A stretch of 64,000 nucleotides of DNA from CAHJWH01 sp965198905 (lineage in GTDB: Bacteria; Pseudomonadota; Alphaproteobacteria; Caulobacterales; Caulobacteraceae), in the NCBI GenBank assembly GCA_965198905.1, contig OZ240678.1, positions 3,658,001 through 3,722,000 of the forward strand. The letters run 5' to 3'. How positions within the stretch are numbered: position 1 is the first letter of the stretch; every line of letters begins with the position of its first letter. A program made the position numbers and the translations under genes. Shown here piece after piece: positions 51,238 through 59,753 of this stretch. The notes below the pieces were generated by a model. That model had not been told where the DNA came from and searched no databases. It saw nothing but the letters and a program-made list of their open reading frames with translations.

Positions 51238-52134
51238 ATGCGCCTCGTGGTGACGGGACGAAGCGGCCAGGTCGCAACCGCGCTCGCCCAGGCCGGCGCC
51301 GTCGCCGGCGTCGAGGTTATCGCGCTCGGCCGGCCGGATTTCGACCTGGAGCGGCTGGAGACCATCGCCCCGGCCCTGCGCGCCGCGCGGCCCGACGTGG
51401 TGGTGAGCGCGGCGGCCTTCACCGGGGTCGACCTGGCCGAGAGCGAGCCGGAGCGGGCAAACCTCGTCAACGCCCAGGCGCCAGGCGTCGTGGCGGAGGC
51501 GGCGGCCGCACTCGGCGCGCCGATCCTGCACCTTTCGACCGACTACGTGTTCGATGGGCGGAAGCCTTCGCCCTATGTCGAAACTGACGCGACAGGTCCG
51601 GTGACCGTTTACGGGGCGACCAAGCTGGCTGGCGAGCAGGCCGTGGCGGCCGCCCATCCGCGCCACGTGATCTTGCGCACCGCGTGGGTCTACGCCGCCG
51701 AAGGCAAGAACTTCGTGCGCACCATGCTACGCCTGGCCGAGACGAAGGACGCCCTGAACGTGGTCGGCGACCAGATCGGCTGTCCGACCTATGCGCCGGA
51801 CATCGCCCAAGGGCTGCTGCAGATCGCCGCTCAAATGGTGCGCCCCGAAGGGCGGCCCGGCCTCTACCACATGGCGGGCGGCGGCGAGGCGAGCTGGGCG
51901 GAGTTCGCCTCTGCGGTGCTGGACGGGTCCCGCGCCCGGGGCGGTCCGTTCGCCCAGGTCAAGCCGATCTCGACCGCGGAGTACCCGACGCCCGCCCACC
52001 GCCCCGCGAACTCGCGCTTGGACTGCTCGCGGGTAAGGGACGTGTTCGCCGTGGAATTGCCGAACTGGCAGGAGGCGCTGGGGCGCTGCCTTCACCAGCT
52101 TTACCCTGGGCATGCTGGAGTCGAAGGGCGCTGA
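51238..52134 (+). CDS. rfbD: dTDP-4-dehydrorhamnose reductase-like NAD(P)-dependent reductase
   Basis: A 298-residue short-chain (extended) dehydrogenase of the RmlD/RfbD family, which makes dTDP-L-rhamnose for surface polysaccharides. The N-terminal nucleotide fold is MRLVVTGRSGQVATALA. Family blocks include DVVVSAAAFTGVDLAESEPE, LHLSTDYVFDGRKPSPYVE, the catalytic YGATK, and RPANSRLDCSRV near the end. A good GAGGAAAGG precedes the ATG. The other three rhamnose genes (rfbA, rfbB, rfbC) are not adjacent, so a related sugar-nucleotide reductase is possible. An alpha/beta hydrolase follows 112 bp later. Confidence 0.88.
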   Translation: MRLVVTGRSGQVATALAQAGAVAGVEVIALGRPDFDLERLETIAPALRAARPDVVVSAAAFTGVDLAESEPERANLVNAQAPGVVAEAAAALGAPILHLSTDYVFDGRKPSPYVETDATGPVTVYGATKLAGEQAVAAAHPRHVILRTAWVYAAEGKNFVRTMLRLAETKDALNVVGDQIGCPTYAPDIAQGLLQIAAQMVRPEGRPGLYHMAGGGEASWAEFASAVLDGSRARGGPFAQVKPISTAEYPTPAHRPANSRLDCSRVRDVFAVELPNWQEALGRCLHQLYPGHAGVEGR

Positions 52135-52246
52135 GGACGAGGTTGGTCGCGACCTCCTTTTCGGCGGACTGATCGGCCCCACTCCAGGAACTGAACCTGG
52201 GCGAGGCCTTTATCAGGCCGTAAGCGCACAACAGGAAACTCAGGTC

Positions 52247-53068
52247 ATGGCGTTCATCAAGGCTCACGATGGCGCGCAGCTCTACTACAAGGACTGGGGC
52301 GCCGGTCGGCCGGTGGTTCTGGTGCACGGATGGCCGCTGAATGCGGACATGTGGGACTACCAGATGACTCACCTCGCCGCCCACGGTCTGCGGGTGATCG
52401 CCTATGACCGGCGGGGGTTCGGGCGCTCGGAGCAGCCCTGGACGGGCTATGACTACGACACCTTGGCGGACGATCTCTCCGCGGTCATCGACGCTCTGGA
52501 CCTGCGCGACGCGGGTCTGGTCGGCTTCTCCATGGGCGGGGGGGAAGTGGCGCGCTATCTGGCGCGCCACGGGTCGGCCCGCATCTCGCGAGCCGTGCTC
52601 GTTTCGTCCGTCACGCCCTATCTGCTGAAGACCGCCGAACACCCGGATGGCGTGGATGTGAGCGTGTTCGATAAGATGGTCGAAGGTCTGATGAAGGACA
52701 GGGCGCATTTCCTGGCCCAGTTCGGTCCGCAATTCTACGGAAAGACCCTGCTCGACTCGAAGGTCTCGGACGAGACGCTGCAGTGGACCTTGATGATGGC
52801 GCTGCAGGGGTCGGCGCGGGCGACCCAGGCGTGCGTAAGGGCCTTCTCCGAAACCGACTTCCGCGGCGACCTGGGCAAGATCGATGTGCCGACCCTGGTG
52901 GTCCAAGGCTCGGTCGATAAGGTGGTGCCCATCGACGTCTCCGGTCATCAGACGGCCAAGCTCGTCAGGGGTGCGGAGTTCATCGAATACGAGGGCGAGC
53001 CCCACGGCCTCTTCATGACCGCAAAAGACCGGTTGAACGCCGATCTGCTCACCTTCCTGCGCGGCTAG
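52247..53068 (+). CDS. Alpha/beta hydrolase (non-heme chloroperoxidase/arylesterase-like)
   Basis: A 273-residue cytosolic alpha/beta hydrolase. The first strand segment is AQLYYKDWGAGRPVVLVHGWPLNADMW (oxyanion HGWP); the nucleophile elbow is LVGFSMGGGEVARYLARHG with Ser in GFSMGG; the Asp is in LVVQGSVDKVVP and the His in YEGEPHGLFM. The sequence with GWPLN and GFSMGGGE resembles cofactor-free haloperoxidase/arylesterases, a group with promiscuous ester hydrolysis and perhydrolysis. AGGAAACTCAGGTC precedes the ATG. The longer upstream open frame has no homology. The true substrate is unknown. Confidence 0.87.
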   Translation: MAFIKAHDGAQLYYKDWGAGRPVVLVHGWPLNADMWDYQMTHLAAHGLRVIAYDRRGFGRSEQPWTGYDYDTLADDLSAVIDALDLRDAGLVGFSMGGGEVARYLARHGSARISRAVLVSSVTPYLLKTAEHPDGVDVSVFDKMVEGLMKDRAHFLAQFGPQFYGKTLLDSKVSDETLQWTLMMALQGSARATQACVRAFSETDFRGDLGKIDVPTLVVQGSVDKVVPIDVSGHQTAKLVRGAEFIEYEGEPHGLFMTAKDRLNADLLTFLRG

Positions 53069-53274
53069 GCGGTCTTCGGCGTCGCTCTTTGCAGGTTCCG
53101 CTTGCAAGCCGCCATGGCCTATGGCGTCCTTGGGGCTGTGTGGGTAATGCCGCACCGGGCGTAGCACGTGGTGTGCATCGACAGAGCCTCTTCATCGACG
53201 GCTTGGGACAAACGACGGCCGGCGGCCCCCACGGATGGGGAACGGACCCGCGGGCGTGAGAAGGACGGAATGGA

Positions 53275-53949
53275 ATGGCTACCGGTAAGGTGAAGTGGTT
53301 CAACACGGCCAAGGGGTTTGGCTTTATCCAGCCGGATGACGGCGGGCAGGACATTTTCGTCCACGTCTCCGCAGTGGAGCGGGCCGGTTTGAGCCAGCTC
53401 GATGAGGGCCAGTCGGTCAATTACGACCTCGAACAGGACAGCAGGTCGGGCAAGACGGCGGCCGGCAATCTCGAGGTGACCGGGTCGGCGCCGGCGGGTG
53501 CGCGCCCTGCCGCGCGTGGACCGCGTCCCGGCGGGTTCGGCGGCGGTGATCGCGGTGGATTTGGCGGCGGTGGGGGTGATCGCGGCGGCGGCTACGGCGG
53601 TGGTGGCGGAGGTGGATTTGGCGGTGGCCGTAGCGGTGGCGGCGGTGGCTTTGGAGGCGACAGGGATCGCGGATTCGGCGGCGGCGGCGCTGGAGGTGGT
53701 GGTGGCGCTGCACGCGGTGCAGGCGCGGTTATGGGGTCGGGCAGCGGCAAGGTGAAGTGGTTCAACGCCACCAAGGGCTTCGGCTTCATCCTTCCTGACG
53801 AAGGCGGCCCGGACATCTTCGTTCACGTCTCGGCAGTGGAACGGGCTGGATTGAACAGCCTGGATGAAGGGATGATGGTCTCCTACGACCTGGAGCAGGA
53901 TCGTCGCACCGGCAAGACGTCGGCTGGCAACCTGCGCGTCGTTGGCTGA
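53275..53949 (+). CDS. csp: Two-domain cold shock protein with a glycine-rich linker
   Basis: A 224-residue RNA/ssDNA-binding protein. Two cold-shock domains lie at about residues 1-66 and 159-224. Each has RNP1 KGFGFI and RNP2 DIFVHVS, and begins with TGKVKWFN or SGKVKWFN. The linker (about residues 70-155) is almost entirely Gly with Arg, Asp, Phe and Tyr, with RGG/GFGGG repeats similar to disordered RNA-binding segments. Two-domain CSPs occur in Caulobacter; a linker of this length is unusual. AAGGA lies before the ATG, and a 206-bp untranslated leader separates it from the hydrolase. A terminator follows, preceded by a TTGGC microsatellite. Confidence 0.92.
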   Translation: MATGKVKWFNTAKGFGFIQPDDGGQDIFVHVSAVERAGLSQLDEGQSVNYDLEQDSRSGKTAAGNLEVTGSAPAGARPAARGPRPGGFGGGDRGGFGGGGGDRGGGYGGGGGGGFGGGRSGGGGGFGGDRDRGFGGGGAGGGGGAARGAGAVMGSGSGKVKWFNATKGFGFILPDEGGPDIFVHVSAVERAGLNSLDEGMMVSYDLEQDRRTGKTSAGNLRVVG

Positions 53950-53975
53950 TAGGACGGCATCCGAGCCGGACCGGG

Positions 53976-54005
53976 TTGGCTTGGCTTGGCTTGGCTTGGC
54001 TTGGC
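53976..54005. repeat. Pentanucleotide microsatellite (TTGGC)x6
   Basis: Six perfect tandem copies of TTGGC start 27 bp after the csp stop codon and end just before the terminator. Such a tract is prone to slipped-strand copy number change. It is outside coding sequence in either direction: the minus-strand M61 gene ends 50 bp away. Confidence 0.9.
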
Positions 54006-54020
54006 TTGAGCGAGAGTTGA

Positions 54021-54050
54021 ATGGCTCCCCGGAGACGGGGAGCCATTTTC
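54021..54050 (+). terminator. Rho-independent terminator of csp
   Basis: ATGGCTCCCC and GGGGAGCCAT form a perfect 10-bp stem around a six-base loop, followed by TTTTC-type T residues. It is placed 72 bp after the csp stop and before the convergent M61 gene end. Confidence 0.8.
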
Positions 54051-54054
54051 GTAA

Positions 54055-55983
54055 CTAATGTCGAGCAGCTAAGATGGTGGAGAGTCGGTCGGGCACACCT
54101 GGAACGCGTTCCAGGTGGGGATAGCGCAGACCCCCCGTATAGTTGATCTGAATTTGGCGGACATGATCTCCTGTCTTGACCAGCAGGTTCAGCGGAGCGC
54201 CGCTCTTGGCGGCCTTGATGGCGTCCGCCAGCTTTTCCGTATCGAAGCTCAGGCCGTTCACCGCCGTGATGCTCGCGCCGGTCACCAGACCCGCCTTGAA
54301 GGCGGGACCTTGCCAATGCACGTCGACGATCTTGGCATCCTTGTCCAAGATCATGCCAAGGGAGAAACTCAGGTCGGTGATCTTGCGCCGCTTCTCGTTG
54401 TCCTTGAAAAAGGGCGTCGGGGTATCGTTATAGACCAGCCGATAACCTCCCCGCGCAATCCCGTCGAGGGGAGCGCCGGGGCCGTGGCCATCCAGGCGGG
54501 ACCGTAGGAACGTGGCCCAATCGTAGGGCGTGACCGCGTTCAGAGCCGTCACCACATCGTCGAACGTGTAGGTGTCAGTGACGTAGCTCCCGTTTCGCAC
54601 GCCGAAGAAGTTGCGCGCGAAGTCGTCCAGCGACTTGGCCCCGTTGGTTTGCTCGCGGATCAGGGTGTCGGCGGACAGCCAGATCAACTGTCCTTCGGAA
54701 TAGTAGTCTTCACTGCGCTGCCAGCTGCGCCAGGAGAGCGGACGGCGGTTGGCGATGATGGGATCGTTGGTGGTGTCCTGGAGCGCACGCCACGTGCGGC
54801 CGATACGTTCCTCGAAGGTCGCCGCCACACCGGCGAGGGCGTCGAGGCCGTCCTGCTTGGTCCACAGGCCCGATCGCGCCGCCAGCACATAGCCCCAATA
54901 CTGGGTCTGGCCTTCGTAGACCCACAGCAGGCTGTCGCGCTCGGGCACGTTGAAGTTGGGCGCCCACAGGTCGGCCGGCCGCCGGAACTTGCCGTTCCAG
55001 GAGTGGGTGTACTCGTGCGCCAGCAGGTCGCGCTCGCTGGTGGAGTGGTCCCAGTCGGTGAAATAGCCCGGCTCAGTCCCGTCCTCGCTGGAGCGGTGAT
55101 GCTCCAGCCCCTCCCCGCCCATGGTGTCGCTGAGCCACAGCAGGAAATCGTAGTGGTCGTAATGGTGCGAGCCGTAGAGGGCCTGGGCCTGGACGATCAG
55201 GTTGCGGTGCGCCGCGATCTGGGCCGGCGTGGCGACCAAGTCCTCGGGACGGTCCGCGGCGATGTCGAGACGCACTGGCACGGGCGTTTCGCTCAGCGTC
55301 ACCTGCTTGAAGTAGCGGCCCGCCAGCAGGGGCGAGTCGACGAGGGTGTTGAACGTCACCGGCGCGAAGCTGACCGTGTCCCCGCTGCGACTGGCGCCGT
55401 CGAGCGCGGCGCCGAAGTTCCAGCCGGTCGGCAGCGTAACGCTGGGCCGGTAAGTGATATCCCGGGAGAAGTAGCCGGCCGGATAGAGCGCTACGGTGTT
55501 CCATTCCAGGTTCAGCATCTCCGGGCTGGTCATCACCCGCCCGACGCCCGGGTTCGTCGGCGTCAGGTATTGGTAGTGGAGATCGAGGCTAGAAGCTCCC
55601 GCCGGAACGTCGATGTGGAAGGCGAAGACCTGCACCACGTCGCGCGTCCACTCCACCGGCTTGCCGTTCGCAGTGATGATCAAGCCGGCGAGTTGATCCA
55701 GCGGACCGCTGGGCGAGTGGTTGCCCGGCAACCACTGCGGATAAAGCAGAACCATGGGGCCAGCGGCGGTGACCGGTATGTTCTCGTGGACCTGGTAGAT
55801 GCCCCGGGCCAAGTCGCTTGCGTCCACATGAAGGCTGATCTGGCCGGGAAAGGCCACATCGCGGGGCTCGCTGATCGCGGGCGGCATCGGGGTGGGCTGC
55901 GGCTGAGGTTCCTGCGCTCGGGCGGCGCCCGCGAGAGCGAGAGCGGCGGATAACGAACTTGCGGTGAAAAAGAGACGCTTCAA
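54055..55983 (-). CDS. Secreted M61-family metallopeptidase with PDZ domain
   Basis: A 642-residue zinc aminopeptidase of the M61 (glycyl aminopeptidase) family. A signal peptide (MKRLFFTASSLSAAL, cleavage after GAARAQ) directs it to the periplasm. The N-terminal half has beta-rich DUF-like blocks such as YQVHENIPVTAAG and VDSPLLAGRYFKQV. The catalytic zinc motif is LLAHEYTHSWNGKFRRP, preceded by GGEGLEHHRSSE. A PDZ-like domain near residues 500-610 (GLVTGASITAVNGLSF) closes the protein. The start is TTG. Family members cleave N-terminal Gly or Ala from peptides; the natural role is unclear. The next gene is divergent. Confidence 0.9.
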   Translation of the reverse strand: MKRLFFTASSLSAALALAGAARAQEPQPQPTPMPPAISEPRDVAFPGQISLHVDASDLARGIYQVHENIPVTAAGPMVLLYPQWLPGNHSPSGPLDQLAGLIITANGKPVEWTRDVVQVFAFHIDVPAGASSLDLHYQYLTPTNPGVGRVMTSPEMLNLEWNTVALYPAGYFSRDITYRPSVTLPTGWNFGAALDGASRSGDTVSFAPVTFNTLVDSPLLAGRYFKQVTLSETPVPVRLDIAADRPEDLVATPAQIAAHRNLIVQAQALYGSHHYDHYDFLLWLSDTMGGEGLEHHRSSEDGTEPGYFTDWDHSTSERDLLAHEYTHSWNGKFRRPADLWAPNFNVPERDSLLWVYEGQTQYWGYVLAARSGLWTKQDGLDALAGVAATFEERIGRTWRALQDTTNDPIIANRRPLSWRSWQRSEDYYSEGQLIWLSADTLIREQTNGAKSLDDFARNFFGVRNGSYVTDTYTFDDVVTALNAVTPYDWATFLRSRLDGHGPGAPLDGIARGGYRLVYNDTPTPFFKDNEKRRKITDLSFSLGMILDKDAKIVDVHWQGPAFKAGLVTGASITAVNGLSFDTEKLADAIKAAKSGAPLNLLVKTGDHVRQIQINYTGGLRYPHLERVPGVPDRLSTILAARH

Positions 55984-56131
55984 CGACTTGCCATCCGTTT
56001 GAACCTACGTGGCCCCACGCCCGCGCAGCATCAAACAGCCATACAGTTCAGCTTGGGTTCAGGAAAGTGTCGCCTATTTAATAGAGGTGGTGCGTCCTTG
56101 CGCCACAGCCGGCGTGCAGTGGAGTTCGGTG

Positions 56132-56704
56132 ATGCGTTTGAAACTTCTGACAACAGCCGCCTGCGCGCTTGTCCTCGCCGTTCCCCCGATAGCGTCGGCC
56201 CAGCGCGGCGGCGGCTTTCATGGCGGAGGCGGTTTCCATGGCGGGGGAGGCTATCATGGCGGCTTCGGCTATAGGGGCGGATATGGCCACGGCTTCTACG
56301 GTCGAGGTTTCTATGGTCGAGGCTTCTATGGCCGTGGGTTTTATGGCCGGGGCTTCTATGGCGGCGGTTACGGATTCGGCTACGGCCTCTATGGTCTCGG
56401 TCTGGGCTTCGGCTTGGGTGCGCTCTACGCCTCCGACTTCTATGAGCCGTGGGACTACTACTACCCGGCGACTTACGGCGGATGGGGCGCAGACGGTGGC
56501 TATGGGTATGGAGACGCTGACGGTGGTGATTACGGCGGCGGTTACGCACCCGCGGCGCAGGGCGCTGATCCCTGGAACCAACAGTATGGCTCCTCTCCAG
56601 TCGTCACATCGCCGACAGCTGCGCCGACGACGGCGGTGCCGTGCGGGCGATACATCTGGAACGCGGCGCAGTCCCGCTATCACTGGGACGACTCGGGATG
56701 CTGA
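56132..56704 (+). CDS. Secreted glycine/tyrosine-rich repeat protein
   Basis: A 190-residue protein with a signal peptide (MRLKLLTTAACALVLAVPP, cleavage after IASAQ). The mature N-terminal half is low complexity: GGGFHGGGG-type runs, then four tandem GRGFY-type units of five residues (15-bp DNA repeats), then Gly/Tyr/Phe-rich sequence. A short acidic segment follows. The end, YIWNAAQSRYHWDDSGC, is a conserved-looking terminal motif (Y-W-x5-Y-x-W). The His-, Tyr- and Arg-rich repeats suggest an extracellular or surface role, perhaps structural or metal/polysaccharide binding. Divergent from the M61 peptidase; a terminator follows. No family recognised. Confidence 0.75.
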   Translation: MRLKLLTTAACALVLAVPPIASAQRGGGFHGGGGFHGGGGYHGGFGYRGGYGHGFYGRGFYGRGFYGRGFYGRGFYGGGYGFGYGLYGLGLGFGLGALYASDFYEPWDYYYPATYGGWGADGGYGYGDADGGDYGGGYAPAAQGADPWNQQYGSSPVVTSPTAAPTTAVPCGRYIWNAAQSRYHWDDSGC

Positions 56705-56754
56705 GCTGCCAAGCGTCTGGAATGTAGACTGGGCTGGGCTTTGATGAGCTGAGC

Positions 56755-56791
56755 GGGATCAGGAGGAACCTCCCTGATCCCGCCCGCTTTT
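56755..56791 (+). terminator. Rho-independent terminator of the glycine-rich protein gene
   Basis: GGGATCAGG and CCTGATCCC form a 9-bp perfect stem with an eight-to-nine base loop, followed by GCCCGCTTTTCT. It lies 50 bp after the stop codon, before the Gfo/Idh gene. Confidence 0.75.
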
Positions 56792-56819
56792 CTGTGCCTC
56801 ACCTTTGACGAGTGCGCTA

Positions 56820-57758
56820 ATGCTCCCCTATCGCTTGGCCATCATCGGCTACGGGAAGATCGCCCGGGATCAGCATATCCCCGCAATCAGGGGCGGAACT
56901 GCGTTCGAGCTATTGGCGGTAACCAGCGGCCACGCCACGTCGATCCCCGGCGTAACGGCGGTCTTCTCGCACGATGAGGAGATGTATGCTCACGCGCCGG
57001 AGATTGACTGCGTCGCGATCTGCAGCGCGCCTAAGGCTCGCTATGAGACGGCTAGGCGCGCCATCCTCGCCGGCAAGTCTGTCTTGTTGGAAAAGCCCCC
57101 GGCTGCCACTGTCGGACAGGCCCGTGCGCTCAGGGACTTGGCGAAGCAGAAGGGTGTGACGGTATTTGCAACCTGGCACGCTCGCCAAAACCCCGCCGTG
57201 GCTGAGGCGGCCAAGCGACTACAGGGCCAGGTGGTGATCTCGCTTAAGGTCACCTGGAAGGAGGATGTCCGCAAATGGCATCCGGGTCAGGAGTGGGTCT
57301 GGGATGCGGGCGGGTTCGGCGTGTTCGATCCGGGGATCAACGCTCTATCCATCGTGACGGCCATCCTGCCCGCCCCCATCTTCGTCCAATCCGGCCGGTT
57401 GAGCATACCCTCCAACCGGCAGAGCCCTATCGCCGCTGAACTGGCGTTTGGAGCCGAGCCTCCGACCGACAATCTGAAGGCGGAGTTCGACTGGCGCCAG
57501 GAAGGCCCCCAGACCTGGGACATCGAGGTCGAGACTAAGGCGGGTCTGAAGATGCTCCTCTCGGCAGGTGGCTCAAAGTTCAGCGTCGATGGCGCCCCGG
57601 TCGAACTGCCGGCGTCGAAAGAATATCCTGACCTTTACGCGCGCTTTGCAGACCTGCTGTCCCGCAAGGAGTCTGAAATGGACCTGAGGCCGTTCGAGCT
57701 GGTGGCGGACGCCATGATGTGCGGGGAGAGGACCCAGGTGGAGCCGTTCAGCTTCTGA
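56820..57758 (+). CDS. Gfo/Idh/MocA oxidoreductase, galactose/arabinose 1-dehydrogenase-like
   Basis: A 312-residue NAD(P)-dependent sugar dehydrogenase. The nucleotide fold begins RLAIIGYGKIARDQHIPAI; the EKPPAAT motif (catalytic Lys in EKP) follows at about residue 92. The blocks VFATWHARQNPAVAEAA and WHPGQEWVWDAGGFGVFDPGINALSI match D-galactose or L-arabinose 1-dehydrogenases such as the Azospirillum enzyme (comparison from memory). The product would be a sugar lactone, the start of a non-phosphorylative sugar oxidation pathway. No pathway partners are adjacent. The ATG gives MLPYRL; a TTG five codons upstream lies closer to the terminator. Convergent with asnB. Confidence 0.87.
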   Translation: MLPYRLAIIGYGKIARDQHIPAIRGGTAFELLAVTSGHATSIPGVTAVFSHDEEMYAHAPEIDCVAICSAPKARYETARRAILAGKSVLLEKPPAATVGQARALRDLAKQKGVTVFATWHARQNPAVAEAAKRLQGQVVISLKVTWKEDVRKWHPGQEWVWDAGGFGVFDPGINALSIVTAILPAPIFVQSGRLSIPSNRQSPIAAELAFGAEPPTDNLKAEFDWRQEGPQTWDIEVETKAGLKMLLSAGGSKFSVDGAPVELPASKEYPDLYARFADLLSRKESEMDLRPFELVADAMMCGERTQVEPFSF

Positions 57759-57771
57759 TCGTCGGCGCAGC

Positions 57772-59349
57772 TTAAGCTTTGTAGGCGTCGAGCAAACGGG
57801 CGTTGGGCATGTCGGGGATGGAAAGCCGCAGGCGCGATTTCAGATGCGGCACCCGCTCCACCTCGATCCGCTCCGCCAGCATCGTCAAGTATAGCAACTC
57901 CTCCTTGCTCCGCAGGTCGAAGGCGCGGAATCGGCGGCGGCCGCCGATGAAATCCCTGTCGCTCAGCACTTGGTCGGCATGGCGCGCCCAAGGTCCTTCG
58001 GCTTGGCTCACATCGAAGCCCGTGCCCTCGTTCAGCGGGATCTTGACGCGGTCTCGGATCGAGATGGGCAGGACATCGGGATAGAGGTCGAACAGCGCCC
58101 GGAGCGGCGCTTTCCCGGTCCCCGACGGTCCCAGGAGAGCCCGACCTTCCAGGTTCAGCGCGTGGTTCACGACCTCAGGGTCCAGGAACGGCTCGCGGGC
58201 CTCGAGCTGGCAGCGCATGCTGGCGCGATCCAGCCTTTGCAGGTTGCTGCGATGCATTCCTCCAAGGCACTGGTCCCGCATCGGCGCGCCGAAGGCGTCG
58301 CCGGCCGCGAAGGCCACTTCCAGCGGGCGATAGCCGGCGAACAGCTCGTCGGCGCCCTCCCCGCACAGCGCCACCCGATAGCCGTCGTCGCGGATGCGCT
58401 CGGCGACGAGCAGGGTGCAATAGCTGTCGCGCACGACGGCCGGCTCGAAGCTTTCGCAAAGGCCGACGACCTCGCCGATGCGCGCCACCGCCCGGCGGGG
58501 CTCTTCCAACTCCACCACCCGCAGGTCCATGCCGCTCTGCGCAGCGTAGTCGGCGGCGTAGCGATGATCCGGCGCGCCGACGCCGCCCAGGAAGTAGCCG
58601 GGAGCCTCGGGCGCCCGCCTTCGGGCGTAATGGGCGATGAGCGTGCTGTCGACGCCGCCGCTGAACATCAGGGCGAAGGGCAGGTCCGGCGGGATCCGCC
58701 GCTCCACGGCGCCGGCGAGCGCGGCGTCCAGCGCGTGGACATCGGCCGGCTGCGACATAGTCAGGGGATCGGAGATTGCGGACTTGTAGGGCGAGCAAAA
58801 GCCTTGCGAGAGGATGTAGCCCGGCGGCAGCAGCATCACCTCGCCCTCCTCGACGGCGTCGAGGAGGGGGGCGATCTCGGAGCAGAACACGAAGCCGTCG
58901 CCCTGCTGGATTACGTAGAGGGGCTTGACGCCTAGGGGATCGCGGGCTGCGATGAACTCGCCCGTGCCGGTGTCCACGGCGACGAAGGCGTACATCCCGA
59001 CCAGCCGGCGCAACGCCTTGCCGCCCCAGACGCTGAGCGCGCACGCCAGCACCTCTGTGTCGCACGCGGTTGCGAACCTGGCGCCCAGGCCTTCCAGTTC
59101 CCGCCGGAGCGCCTGGTGGTTGTAGATTTCGCCGTTCATGCAGACCGCGATCCGCCCGTCGAACGACAGGGCGGGCTGCACGCCGCCCTCGGCGTCCACG
59201 ATCCGCAGGCGTCGGGTGGCCATGGCGACCCGCGGGATGGGTGACGCGACGGGGTCGCTGACGTCCCCGCGGTGCCTCAGGCCATCGATCAGGCGCGCCA
59301 CCAGGCTGGAGGCGCCGGCCAGACCCACCGCGGCGGCGATCCCGCACAT
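57772..59349 (-). CDS. asnB: Glutamine-hydrolysing asparagine synthetase family protein
   Basis: Transfers amide nitrogen from glutamine to aspartate. The 525-residue protein starts MCGIAAAVG, with Cys2 as the Ntn nucleophile exposed after Met removal. The glutaminase domain has MNGEIYNHQALRRELEG, RDPLGVKPLYV. The C-terminal synthetase domain has the PP-loop FALMFSGGVDSTLIAHYA and VALCGEGADELFAGYRP, then LDPEVVNHAL. It is about 25-30 residues shorter than E. coli AsnB. Asparagine synthetase-like proteins can also amidate other carboxylates, for example in surface sugar or peptide synthesis; no neighbours support that here. Convergent with the sugar dehydrogenase. Confidence 0.9.
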   Translation of the reverse strand: MCGIAAAVGLAGASSLVARLIDGLRHRGDVSDPVASPIPRVAMATRRLRIVDAEGGVQPALSFDGRIAVCMNGEIYNHQALRRELEGLGARFATACDTEVLACALSVWGGKALRRLVGMYAFVAVDTGTGEFIAARDPLGVKPLYVIQQGDGFVFCSEIAPLLDAVEEGEVMLLPPGYILSQGFCSPYKSAISDPLTMSQPADVHALDAALAGAVERRIPPDLPFALMFSGGVDSTLIAHYARRRAPEAPGYFLGGVGAPDHRYAADYAAQSGMDLRVVELEEPRRAVARIGEVVGLCESFEPAVVRDSYCTLLVAERIRDDGYRVALCGEGADELFAGYRPLEVAFAAGDAFGAPMRDQCLGGMHRSNLQRLDRASMRCQLEAREPFLDPEVVNHALNLEGRALLGPSGTGKAPLRALFDLYPDVLPISIRDRVKIPLNEGTGFDVSQAEGPWARHADQVLSDRDFIGGRRRFRAFDLRSKEELLYLTMLAERIEVERVPHLKSRLRLSIPDMPNARLLDAYKA

Positions 59350-59436
59350 CAGAATGCTCTCCCCACGCCGATGAGGCGCACGTCCGCGCCTAGAAAGCGG
59401 TATTCATGATTGCTAAGCCGTTTACGTCGCCGTGGC

Positions 59437-59649
59437 CTAGCCGGGATGGCTAGATGAAACGGCCGGCGCATGGATCATCTCGCCGCCTGGAGGCCCCAGG
59501 ATCACCGCGCCCGCCAGCGCCAGAGCGCTTAACGCGGCCAACGCCGCTGCAGCCAGCGTCGGCAGCATGGGCTCGCGGCGAGGCGAATGGGCCAAGTACG
59601 TGCGGGCCGAGCTCAGCGACAGATCGGCTTCGGTCCTGAGGATCAGCAT
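59437..59649 (-). CDS. Small hypothetical membrane protein
   Basis: A 70-residue frame with one hydrophobic segment (about residues 28-52, PTLAAAALAALSALALAGAVI) between a polar N-terminus (MLILRTEADLSLSSARTYLA) and a short Gly/Pro/His tail. The third-position GC is high as in genuine genes. No strong ribosome site is seen before the ATG, and an internal Met at residue 28 could be the real start. It lies between asnB and trpG. Could be a small inner-membrane protein or a non-coding frame. Confidence 0.45.
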   Translation of the reverse strand: MLILRTEADLSLSSARTYLAHSPRREPMLPTLAAAALAALSALALAGAVILGPPGGEMIHAPAVSSSHPG

Positions 59650-59753
59650 TGCGCTAGAAGAGGCCCGATTCCCTAAGACCGCGTAAGCGCAACCGCTTGG
59701 AGCAGGCTCGCCGAGCGCCTAAGACGCTGGCGCGCCCTTCTCTTCGGTCCGTC

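Noticed and set aside
53976..54005. CRISPR-like array
   Set aside because: The tract is a short pentanucleotide repeat without spacers; no cas genes exist in the window.
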